Shown: positions 6,865 through 14,171 of the stretch, in pieces | How the letters are laid out: each line of letters starts with the position of its first letter | Numbering within the stretch: the stretch's first letter is position 1 | From: Anaerolineae bacterium | GTDB taxonomy: Bacteria; Chloroflexota; Anaerolineae; JAFGEY01 | Length of the DNA stretch: 14,865 nt | Direction: 5' to 3' | NCBI GenBank assembly: GCA_016929205.1 | Contig: JAFGJF010000425.1 | Location: 1 to 14,865 of the forward strand | Made by a program: the position numbers and the translations under genes | Notes under the pieces: generated by a model | Database searches by the model: none | Told to the model about the DNA's origin: nothing | Seen by the model: the letters and a program-made list of their open reading frames with translations, nothing else

Positions 6865-8867
6865 TCTGCCTCCTCAAGAGTAAAATCGGTTTCGCTCAAT
6901 GCCACAGTGCTGCCATCGTTCAGGGTCAGGGTGATGGCCATATCGACGATGTCCGGCGACGCAGCAATGGTGCGAATCGGGCAGGTATCCCCTGGCCTGG
7001 TCGGATAAAGCAGGGTGACCAGCCTGGCTGCTTCGCGGACCGTCCATTCGTAGACGGCAGCGGGGGCCGGCGCATATTCGCCCTGGCGATGGTGTTTGAT
7101 CGTCTTCCACCCTTGCCATTCGGGTTTTTCCTGACCACGGATGACCGACAGCCGGACGTTGGGATCTGAAGGAATGATCGACAGGTTGGGTTGGCCAGGG
7201 TCGGCACCGTGCACAACTGTGCCGGTAATTTCTGTTTGATCGACGTTCAGGTGCCATAAGACCTGGCACGTGTGTTCATTCTGGTCTTTGGATAGCAGGC
7301 GGTCGACGATAATCCAACATGGCCCAATGGCGCTCTGTTTGAGGAAAATCACCTTGCGGAGATGCGTTATGGCGTGGTCGGCCTCTGGGCCGTAGCCTTG
7401 GTCATACATTCCTTCGACGACATCATATTGATCGGTGGTTTTCCACAAGAAAGCGGCTCTTTCAGCGACATCAAATTCAGCTCGGTTGTAGGAGAGGCGG
7501 CGGTTTTGGTCTTGCCCGTCGACGCGAATCGTGTTATGGGCACGTGTGGAAAGGACATAGCGGCGCATCTCGGAATTATCGTAGGCATAGTTGCCGCCTT
7601 CGGTGAGCAGCAGCTTGCCGTAGGCGTGCAGGATCAGGTTGAGTTTGTCCTCGTGTTGGTGGCCATAGCCGAATGGCCCGCCGTCGAACAATGCCCACAG
7701 CGCATCCGGCTGCCAAGTGTTGCGCATAGTCATATAGCCGGCATAGGGGAACGCGTGCGAAAGGTGATCGGGAGGTGTTCCAGCCTGCCCATGAGTGTAA
7801 ACCCACAGAAAATCAGCGCGATAGGGATAAGCTTTGACCGCATCCTCGAGCAAGGGCGCGACCTCGCGCCAGCCGCCGTCGTTGACATCCGGCAGCCGGC
7901 CGTCGGGCATCATCATCATCACGTTGACGGTGTGCATGCGCTCCATCCCTGTGCGGAATGCCTCTGGAATGGGCTCTTGGTATGCCTGGCAGACGTCGAT
8001 CAGCCACTGGTAGTTGAGAATGTCTACCTGGTGGTAGCCGGTGCTCAGTTCGACCTGAAAGCCGTCGGGGTAGACCTGGGCGTCCAGCTCGTCAACCAGC
8101 CGCTCAAAGGCATAATGTTTCCAGGTTTGTGCGTTGAGGAATTGAGGGTAGAGGATGCCGATCTGGGCCAGGCCGTTCATCTCCATGATCAACCAGTTGC
8201 CGGTGCGATGAAAGTGCCTCAGCCGCCAGCCGTGCTCCCAAACCGATTTGTACCAGTCGATCAGCACATCGTCTGAAAAGTGGCTCGAACGATAAAAACT
8301 GTGCAGCGCCCACTGCCACACGCCGCCCATCCGGATGCCCGCTTCGATCGTGCGCCAGCAGAGCGTGTCACCGCCAGAGGCATTCTCCGGTACCAGGGCC
8401 TGTTGAACCCAGCTGGTGAAAAAACGCACAAAGGCCTCGGCGAAACGTTCATCCCCCGTTTCACGATAGCGTTCGCCAAGTACGCCCCATTCCGGGTGGC
8501 GGCTGAGTTGCCAGGTCCATTCTTTGTATTGGTTAAAGGTGGGGTTGGCAAACCAGTCGACTCTTTTGCCAAATGGGTGTGGGGTGCCGCACGAGATCAA
8601 TTCGTTTCTCAAAATGCGCTCAGCGGCCTGCTCGGCACTTTCGTTTTCATACATAAAATTGTAGCCACGAAAAGCGCGCCGGATGCTAAAGAAACGTTCC
8701 GGCTGCAACGTGTCTCGTACCTCGGCGGCGAAGAGGCGGCGGGCAGCGGCAAAATCGCCATCTGAGACGCGTTCGGGGATATCTTGCAGGCCGGGGCGTG
8801 TCGTGTCTATTTGGCTGAAAAAGTCGGCGTCGCTTAAACGCGGGCCGATGATAGGTTCTTGGATCAT
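6861..8867 (-). CDS. Heparinase II/III-family polysaccharide lyase (lyase 2)
   Basis: This 668-residue protein has the two-part architecture of heparinase II/III enzymes. An N-terminal alpha-toroid (about 60-340) carries HPEWGVLGERY (124-134), TGNWLIMEMNGL (222-233) and DGFQVELSTGYHQ (268-280, with Y278 and H279 as candidate catalytic residues). A beta-sandwich domain (about 375-650) carries GYGHQHEDKLNL (400-411, H403/H405) and RAHNTIRVDG (442-451), typical of the PF07940 region. The family cleaves uronic-acid glycosidic bonds by beta-elimination. No signal peptide is seen. I start it at 8867, because AGGAGAG (plus 8873-8879) lies 5 nt upstream. The in-frame ATG 21 nt earlier sits in the loop of a hairpin with no ribosome site. 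It is 41 nt behind uxuA and overlaps the next gene by 4 nt. The substrate (heparin-like, alginate-like or other) is not resolvable. Confidence 0.9.
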   Translation of the reverse strand: MIQEPIIGPRLSDADFFSQIDTTRPGLQDIPERVSDGDFAAARRLFAAEVRDTLQPERFFSIRRAFRGYNFMYENESAEQAAERILRNELISCGTPHPFGKRVDWFANPTFNQYKEWTWQLSRHPEWGVLGERYRETGDERFAEAFVRFFTSWVQQALVPENASGGDTLCWRTIEAGIRMGGVWQWALHSFYRSSHFSDDVLIDWYKSVWEHGWRLRHFHRTGNWLIMEMNGLAQIGILYPQFLNAQTWKHYAFERLVDELDAQVYPDGFQVELSTGYHQVDILNYQWLIDVCQAYQEPIPEAFRTGMERMHTVNVMMMMPDGRLPDVNDGGWREVAPLLEDAVKAYPYRADFLWVYTHGQAGTPPDHLSHAFPYAGYMTMRNTWQPDALWALFDGGPFGYGHQHEDKLNLILHAYGKLLLTEGGNYAYDNSEMRRYVLSTRAHNTIRVDGQDQNRRLSYNRAEFDVAERAAFLWKTTDQYDVVEGMYDQGYGPEADHAITHLRKVIFLKQSAIGPCWIIVDRLLSKDQNEHTCQVLWHLNVDQTEITGTVVHGADPGQPNLSIIPSDPNVRLSVIRGQEKPEWQGWKTIKHHRQGEYAPAPAAVYEWTVREAARLVTLLYPTRPGDTCPIRTIAASPDIVDMAITLTLNDGSTVALSETDFTLEEAE

Positions 8868-8879
8868 AGGTTCTCTCCT

Positions 8880-8894
8880 GGCGGGCATCCCGCC
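8880..8894. repeat. Short hairpin in the leader of lyase 2
   Basis: GGCGGG (8880-8885) and CCCGCC (8889-8894) form a perfect 6-bp GC-only stem around CAT. On the minus strand the loop is the ATG of the longer, rejected start of lyase 2. The hairpin lies between the uxuA stop and the AGGAGAG site. It could be an RNA-processing hairpin or a remnant of a dispersed GC-rich repeat. Confidence 0.35.
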
Positions 8895-8908
8895 CGTGCT
8901 CTATGGCG

Positions 8909-9874
8909 TTACTCGATCGATAGTTCTGCTTCGGCGCGCTGCATCAGGGCGCGCATGTAGCCGATAGCGTAGGCAGTGCCGATTTCTCTGGCGTTTTCGC
9001 CGGCGAATCTGGGCGTGTGATCGAGGGTCACGGTATTGGTATAGCCGATCTTGTAAAATAGCTTCATGATCTGGTACATGTCCATATAACCGTTGTCCAA
9101 AAAAGTCTCGACAAATTGGGGCAAAGGCGCGCTGACGTTGCGGAAATGCACCAACAGGATGCGATCGTCGGCGTGAAAGGCGCGGATCGCCTGGAGCAGA
9201 TCGCCAAACCCCTCGCCGCCCTCCAGCCAGCAGCCACAGCAGAATTCCATGCCCAGCACCGGGCTGTCGGCGATTTCGAAGGCCCGGTGATAGTCCTCAA
9301 AGCTGTGGATCAGGCAGGGGATGCCGCCAAGTGGGTACGGTGATGGGGGATCGTTGGGATGCAACGCCAGACGGACGCCGGCCTGTTCGCACACCGGCAC
9401 CATTTTCCCGATAAAGTAGGTGAAATTGTCCCAAATCTCTTGATCGCTGTAGGCGCGGCCGTGGGTGTATGGGCGCTGGCGCATCTCGTCCAGGTCGACA
9501 CGGCGCGTCTTGGCCCCGCGCGTCTCGCCCGGTTCGGAGCTCCAGACCTGTGTCGGTTCCCAGGTGAAGGTGGTTATGCCGATGCCGGCCTGGCCCAAGG
9601 CGCGGACGAAATCCTGAAATTGTCGGATCATCTCATCGCGTCCGGGCAGGGCGAGGTGAATCTTGTCCGATTTGCCGACATTCATATTGCCCACATTGTG
9701 CAGGCACAGCCCGTAGGATTCAACCCGCTCGCGCAACGCAGTTAAAAAGGTGGCGTTGCTCTGTTCGGGTTTGACCCAGGTATAGACACAATCGACGCCG
9801 AGCTGCTGGGCGAACAAGAGTTGATCGTCGCTGGGTTCGGCGTTGATGTTCATAGAAAGGCGTGGTTTCAGCAT
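8909..9874 (-). CDS. uxuA: Mannonate dehydratase
   Basis: This enzyme removes water from D-mannonate to give 2-keto-3-deoxy-D-gluconate (EC 4.2.1.8), the committing step of glucuronate catabolism in the cytoplasm. It is a 321-residue TIM barrel of the short UxuA form (the E. coli form is near 394). The metal ligands fit the family pattern: H172 in LHPNDPP, C212 in EFCCG, H243 in VHFRNV, and D285 in LDHTPRF. HNVGNMNVG (59-67) is also typical. The start at 9874 is preferred over an in-frame ATG at 9919. TTCCTTT on the plus strand (9879-9885) gives an AAAGGAA ribosome site 4 nt before the ATG, and the extra 15 residues of the longer form look non-coding. The gene sits between two lyases. UxaC and UxuB, needed to make mannonate from glucuronate, are not in the window. 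Confidence 0.93.
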   Translation of the reverse strand: MLKPRLSMNINAEPSDDQLLFAQQLGVDCVYTWVKPEQSNATFLTALRERVESYGLCLHNVGNMNVGKSDKIHLALPGRDEMIRQFQDFVRALGQAGIGITTFTWEPTQVWSSEPGETRGAKTRRVDLDEMRQRPYTHGRAYSDQEIWDNFTYFIGKMVPVCEQAGVRLALHPNDPPSPYPLGGIPCLIHSFEDYHRAFEIADSPVLGMEFCCGCWLEGGEGFGDLLQAIRAFHADDRILLVHFRNVSAPLPQFVETFLDNGYMDMYQIMKLFYKIGYTNTVTLDHTPRFAGENAREIGTAYAIGYMRALMQRAEAELSIE

Positions 9875-9962
9875 CTTTTTCCTTTGTTTTGTGAAAATGG
9901 CCTCACGCCAAGTCGCCAAGCATAACAGACATCAAGTTGGGCATTGTTGTCTATCTGTGCGA

Positions 9963-11777
9963 TCAGGCCGGCGTGATACACAGCCGGATGTTGGCTGTAT
10001 GAACAGGTTGTTTGAGCGTAAACAAGACGCGATATACGTCGCGCGGGCCTTCAGCCAGGTCGACGTTCTCGACTGTGTTGAGGGAAGGGGTCACCCCTGC
10101 CGGATCGAATGCCACACGCAGCCCGGCTTTTTCGCCTCGCAGCAGCACTGATGTGTCGTCAATCTCAACCTGAGCAAAGGTGGTGAGCACGCTTTCCATC
10201 GTGCCCGGCCGGGTGGCAAAGCGCACCTCGTCGACCAGCTCGACCCAACTACCTGCTGTGGCGCGGTGCAGCGCGATTGTCCGCTTGAGTGAGGCCAGAT
10301 CGGCCTCTCCGGGATAGACGTCTTTGAGTTCGATTACCATCAAGTCTATTTCGGCTGTCGCCTGGTGATCGAGCAAGGTTGCTGCATACTCTTTCCCCGG
10401 CAATTGAGCTTGCCCGTTGGGTACGGGCACCGAGTGGCCCAGCGACGAGTTGGCCAAATGCTCGTAGCGCTGTGGGCCAAAATAGAATTTGGTATAGCGT
10501 CCCCGTCCAATGTCAGGGATCACTGACTCGCCGTTGAGGTGAATGATGATATTGCCCACGTCGTTCTGGTTGTGCATCTCCCCGTTGTGGCCACCCTTGG
10601 CCGCCAGCACCAGGGTGTTGGGGGCGGCCGGATCAACGCGGGCAACCATCCACATCTGGCCGCTGAACCAATCGTGTGCTGCGGGGATGAAGTGCTCTTG
10701 GGTCTTTGGCTGCCAGAACAGGCTGCGTAAACCCCAACTAAGCGTTTGATGGTAGCGATGCGTCGGTTGGTCGATGGCCAACCGTTCCAGGTCGGGAATG
10801 TCCAGGCGGCGGGCCAGGTAGGTGAGCAGCGAGGCGTTGAGCGTGACGTGCTGGTCGCAGTCGGAAAAGTTGACGTATAGGCCAGGTGTGAGCAGGGTGC
10901 GCAGCGGAAAGCGCGCAGCCTTGGGTGATAGTGGTTCTCCCCACATCTCGACCGCGCCGCTCGTAAAGTGCTCTACCAGATGTGCAAACAGCGCATAGTT
11001 GCCAAAGCCATAATTCCAATAGCCCGGCCCTTCGGTCGAGCCGCCGTCGGGGTCAAAGGTGACCAGGTAATCATCCATTGAGCGCAGTGCGCGGGACAGA
11101 ATCTCAGCCAGCCGCGCCGGATCCGGTTCCAGATACAGGGCGGCGCCGGCAACGCCGGCGTTGCACACCGCCGTCCAGTTATTTACGGTGCGGCGGTGGG
11201 TGTTGTACAGCCACCAGTGATCGTGGCGGGTCAGGTAGGGGGTGAGAATGCGCCGGTTAACTTCGTAACGAATCCGTGAGGCCAGCGCCGGGTCGAGCTG
11301 GGGACCGAGCAGCAGATCGAGCTCGGCCAGTTCGAGTGCCGTTGCCGCTGCGCCGAGGTCGATGACTGGATAGGTCATCTCAGCAAGCACACTCTGGTGG
11401 GCGGGCAAGACCCAGCTGCTTTCCTCGCAGATCGCCCAGGCCAAGTTGAGGACTGGATCGAGAAAACGACCCTGCATCTCCAGGCATTCGGCCAGGACCA
11501 ACTGCCAGAGCAGCACACGCCGATCGCTACGCGGCTGCTGGTAACCCTCGCGCTGGCCGTTGCGAGCATATTCGAGGTACAACGTTGCCGGTAAAGCAGG
11601 GATCTCGGTCTGAGCTGCGGTTTCAGCCTGGGCAACAATCTCGGATAGCGCCGATGCTCCTAAATCGTGGCCAATTTGCGTCCAGGCCGTGCGCTCTGAC
11701 GCAGGCGGAAAAGGGGGCGGTGCAGAAGCGGCCTGCAAGGCCCATTGAATGTCGACTGGGTTATACCTGCTTAACAT
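9963..11777 (-). CDS. Heparinase II/III-family polysaccharide lyase (lyase 1)
   Basis: This 604-residue protein is a heparinase II-like lyase, clearly different in sequence from the 668-residue one downstream. The alpha-toroid has VNNWTAVCNAG (198-208) and DPDGGSTEGPGYWNYGFGN (242-260, an EGxGYWxYG motif with candidate catalytic E249 and Y253). The beta-sandwich has GGHNGEMHNQNDVGN (395-409, H402 as candidate base or metal ligand), D422 in PDIGRG, and H448 in NSSLGHSVP. In heparinase II a structural zinc is bound by two His and one Asp of this domain, and the pattern here is compatible. No signal peptide is visible after the start at 11777. That start is chosen because AGGAG (plus 11787-11791) lies 9 nt upstream; the first 26 residues of the longer frame look like leader. 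It is the first enzyme gene after the permeases, 136 nt behind the OppC gene. The exact PL family is uncertain. Confidence 0.87.
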   Translation of the reverse strand: MLSRYNPVDIQWALQAASAPPPFPPASERTAWTQIGHDLGASALSEIVAQAETAAQTEIPALPATLYLEYARNGQREGYQQPRSDRRVLLWQLVLAECLEMQGRFLDPVLNLAWAICEESSWVLPAHQSVLAEMTYPVIDLGAAATALELAELDLLLGPQLDPALASRIRYEVNRRILTPYLTRHDHWWLYNTHRRTVNNWTAVCNAGVAGAALYLEPDPARLAEILSRALRSMDDYLVTFDPDGGSTEGPGYWNYGFGNYALFAHLVEHFTSGAVEMWGEPLSPKAARFPLRTLLTPGLYVNFSDCDQHVTLNASLLTYLARRLDIPDLERLAIDQPTHRYHQTLSWGLRSLFWQPKTQEHFIPAAHDWFSGQMWMVARVDPAAPNTLVLAAKGGHNGEMHNQNDVGNIIIHLNGESVIPDIGRGRYTKFYFGPQRYEHLANSSLGHSVPVPNGQAQLPGKEYAATLLDHQATAEIDLMVIELKDVYPGEADLASLKRTIALHRATAGSWVELVDEVRFATRPGTMESVLTTFAQVEIDDTSVLLRGEKAGLRVAFDPAGVTPSLNTVENVDLAEGPRDVYRVLFTLKQPVHTANIRLCITPA

Positions 11778-11801
11778 AGGCTCTTTCTCCTGAAAAGAAA
11801 A

Positions 11802-11827
11802 CAAGCGTAGGCATATACCTGCGCTTG
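11802..11827. promoter_or_regulatory. Inverted repeat in the 136-nt leader of lyase 1
   Basis: CAAGCGTAGG (11802-11811) and CCTGCGCTTG (11818-11827) pair over 10 positions with one mismatch, around a 6-bp CATATA spacer. It lies about 25 nt upstream of the lyase 1 start in the longest gap inside the minus-strand run. It may be an operator, or a weak RNA stem (the mismatch is C-A on the minus-strand RNA, which favours a DNA-level site). No convincing -35/-10 pair was found in the gap 11778-11913. Confidence 0.35.
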
Positions 11828-11913
11828 CCATAGAATTCGAAAGATGGTGAACCAAGGTAACATGAGAGCCGGGTTTGCTCAGTCATCAGCAGCACTGGAT
11901 TCGATGCGCGTGA

Positions 11914-13071
11914 CTATCTCGAATAGGGGTCAGCAGCGTCGCGCAAGCCATCGCCCAAAAAGTTAAAACAAAGCACCGACAGGACGATAGTGATCCCGGG
12001 AGCAAGTAGCCAGGGCGAAAGGGCTACCGAGCTGAGTTGCTGCGCCTCTTGCAGCATCACTCCCCAACTGACCACCGGCGGGCGCAGCCCTACGCCGATG
12101 AAACTGAGCGAGGTTTCGCCCAGAATCATCCCCGGAATGGCCAGTGTCACTGAAGCGATGATGTGGCTGAGGAACGAAGGCACCATGTGCCGGATGACGA
12201 TGCGGAATTCATTCGCGCCGGCCAGTTTGGCAGCCATGACAAAATCTTCCTCGCGCAGGGCCAGGAACTTGCTGCGCACCACACGAGCCATGCCTGTCCA
12301 GCCGATTAGGGAAAGGACCACGGTGATCCCGAAATAAACCCTGATCGGCGACCAGAAAGGCGGCACGGCAGCACTGAGGGCCATCCACAGCGGCAGGGTC
12401 GGCACGCCGCGCAAGAATTCGATCAAACGTTGCGAGATCACGTCAACGATGCCGCCATAATAGCCAGAAAAGCCGCCGATGATGATCCCCAGCATCAAGC
12501 TTACAAAAACGCCTACCAACCCGATCGACAACGAGATGCGCGCGCCAGTGATCAGGCGCGAGAGGATATCGCGCCCCATGCGGTCCGTGCCCATCAGGTG
12601 CAAAGGCCCTCCATTGCCTTCGGTGCCAATAAGGTGAATATCGCTTGGGATGACTCCCCACAGTTTATACGGATCGCCTTTGGCGAACAACTTGACCGCA
12701 TACACTTGCGCGGTATCTGTCACATAAGTCCGACGGTAGCTGACCGGATCGACCTGCTGTTTGATGCCATAGAGAAAAGGTGCACGGAAGCCATTCTCAT
12801 CGCGAAAATGGATCGGCTGCGGCGGCACAAACATCAGCTTGGGGTCAAACTTGAGCGGATCGTAGGGCGAGAAAAATTCACAAAAAATGGCCACGATATA
12901 CAGGATGATCAACACGATCATACCAAACACGGCCATTTTGTGCTTTTTGAAACGCCAACGCATCAACTGCCACTGCGAGGCAACGTAAACGCGCTCTTCT
13001 TCGCGCGGCATAACTACGCCCTGCAAAGCTGGATTCCGCACCGTTCCCGTGTCTAGCTCTTCCATTACCAT
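11914..13071 (-). CDS. ABC importer permease, OppC/DppC type (long form)
   Basis: This is an inner-membrane permease of an oligopeptide-type ABC importer, 385 residues, longer than typical OppC (about 300). A cytoplasmic N-terminus (1-46) precedes TM1 (about 47-68). An insert of about 110 extracytoplasmic residues (70-160, with PPQPIHF and GDPYKLWGVIPSDIHL) leads to GTDRMGRD (161-168). Further membrane spans follow near 178-200, 222-238, 245-262, 301-323 and 354-374. The EAA loop that docks on the ATPase is at 274-298 (EEDFVMAAKLAGANEFR, then IVIRHMVP). This long form is known to me beside sugar-use genes, where such importers carry oligosaccharides. I start it at 13071, because AGGAG (plus 13080-13084) lies 8 nt upstream. 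It begins 49 nt behind the OppB gene. No ATPase gene follows, unlike oppBCDF operons. Confidence 0.9.
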   Translation of the reverse strand: MVMEELDTGTVRNPALQGVVMPREEERVYVASQWQLMRWRFKKHKMAVFGMIVLIILYIVAIFCEFFSPYDPLKFDPKLMFVPPQPIHFRDENGFRAPFLYGIKQQVDPVSYRRTYVTDTAQVYAVKLFAKGDPYKLWGVIPSDIHLIGTEGNGGPLHLMGTDRMGRDILSRLITGARISLSIGLVGVFVSLMLGIIIGGFSGYYGGIVDVISQRLIEFLRGVPTLPLWMALSAAVPPFWSPIRVYFGITVVLSLIGWTGMARVVRSKFLALREEDFVMAAKLAGANEFRIVIRHMVPSFLSHIIASVTLAIPGMILGETSLSFIGVGLRPPVVSWGVMLQEAQQLSSVALSPWLLAPGITIVLSVLCFNFLGDGLRDAADPYSR

Positions 13072-13120
13072 GATTTTGACTCCTTGTTGAGTGCGACAAG
13101 CCGGTGGTGAGCCAAAAAAC

Positions 13121-14107
13121 TCATCTGCCCAGGCGGATTCTCGGATCCAGCCAGGCCAGCAGAACATCGGAAATAAAGGTGCCGAGTACGGTGAGCGCGC
13201 TCAACAGCAGCAAAAAACTCGCGGCCAGGTACATATCTTGCGCTTGCAAGGCGCGCAGCAGCAGTGGCCCGGTGGTGGGCAATCCCAAGACGATCGACAC
13301 GATCGTCGTGCCCGAGATCAGGCCGGGCAGCGCCCAACCCACGGTGCTCACAAAGGGGTTGAGGGCTACGCGCACCGGATATTTAAAGATCAACCGGTTT
13401 TCACCCAATCCCTTGGCCCGCGCGGTGTTGACATAGGGCTTGTGCAGCTCGTCGAGCAAGTTGGCGCGCATGGTGCGGATCAGCCCCGCTGTGCCGCCAA
13501 TACCCAGGATCAACACCGGCACCCAGAGATGTTTGAGTAAATCTATCAATTTGCCCCACGTCCATGGCGCTTCCTGGAACTCGGGCGAAAAGAGGCCAGC
13601 GGCGTTATAGTTGAACCATTTGAATACCACGTACATAAACACCAGGGCCAGCAAAAAGTTTGGAATGCCTACCCCGATAAACGAAATTGCGGTAAAGGCA
13701 TAGTCGCCGATCGAATACTGCTTAACCGCCGAATAGATGCCGATGGGAAAAGCGATCGCCCAGCCCATCAGCAGCGTCGTCAGCGAAATGACAAAGGTTA
13801 AACCGATGCGGCCAAAGATCAACTCCTTGACCGGCCGGTCCCATTCCAGCGAGTGGCCCCACTCACCCTGCAAAATGTTGCCGATCCATCGGAGATAACG
13901 CATATACTGCGGCTGGTCAAGCCCATAGCGGTGTCTGAGCGCCGCAACCAATGCCTCGTCGACCATACCGTCCTGCTCGGCTACACGCGCAACATAGGTG
14001 GTCAAAAAATCGCCGGGAGGCAATTGAATGACGATAAAGGAGACAAGCGAGATGATCACCAGGGTGGGGATCATGAGCAAAAAGCGCTGCAGAGCATACT
14101 GTATCAT
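13121..14107 (-). CDS. ABC importer permease, OppB/DppB type
   Basis: This is a 328-residue inner-membrane permease, partner of the OppC-type protein. It has TM1 at about 9-29, an external segment with GEWGHS (81-86), then spans near 101-127, 137-163, 195-212, 249-279 and 296-320. The EAA loop is YVNTARAKGLGENRLIFKYP (225-244), and it ends in LDPRIRLGR as is usual for the family. The ATG at 14107 is chosen because AAGGAGAG (plus 14113-14120) lies 5 nt upstream; the in-frame extension to 14299 overlaps the solute-binding-protein gene and looks non-coding. By context it carries uronic oligosaccharides rather than peptides, but this is inference: family 5-type importers are regularly mis-named as peptide transporters. 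Confidence 0.92.
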   Translation of the reverse strand: MIQYALQRFLLMIPTLVIISLVSFIVIQLPPGDFLTTYVARVAEQDGMVDEALVAALRHRYGLDQPQYMRYLRWIGNILQGEWGHSLEWDRPVKELIFGRIGLTFVISLTTLLMGWAIAFPIGIYSAVKQYSIGDYAFTAISFIGVGIPNFLLALVFMYVVFKWFNYNAAGLFSPEFQEAPWTWGKLIDLLKHLWVPVLILGIGGTAGLIRTMRANLLDELHKPYVNTARAKGLGENRLIFKYPVRVALNPFVSTVGWALPGLISGTTIVSIVLGLPTTGPLLLRALQAQDMYLAASFLLLLSALTVLGTFISDVLLAWLDPRIRLGR

Positions 14108-14131
14108 GCGTGCTCTCCTTCTCGGATAATG

Positions 14132-14161
14132 CGTAGGGGCGCAGCGTTCCGCGCCCCTACG
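14132..14161. repeat. REP-like hairpin between solute-binding protein and permease genes
   Basis: CGTAGGGGCGC (14132-14142) and GCGCCCCTACG (14151-14161) form a perfect 11-bp stem with an 8-nt loop, just after the solute-binding-protein stop and before the OppB ribosome site. Similar GTAGGGGCGC/GCGCCCCTAC hairpins are, as I recall, dispersed in many Chloroflexota and cyanobacterial genomes. In this place it would protect the binding-protein mRNA from 3' decay and lower permease expression, as the REP in malE-malF does. There is no U-run. Confidence 0.6.
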
Positions 14162-14171
14162 GTATTCATAA

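Noticed and set aside
7362..8276. Plus-strand open frame of 304 residues opposite lyase 2
   Set aside because: Antisense shadow of the heparinase-type gene; no recognisable domain and no supporting ribosome site.
11840..11885. Weak minus-strand promoter (TTGGTT-17-TATGGC) before lyase 1
   Set aside because: Only three of six bases match in each hexamer; not above chance.
14132..14161. Hairpin as an intrinsic terminator of the binding-protein transcript
   Set aside because: No U-run follows, and the downstream permeases need the transcript; a stabilising or attenuating REP-like role fits better.
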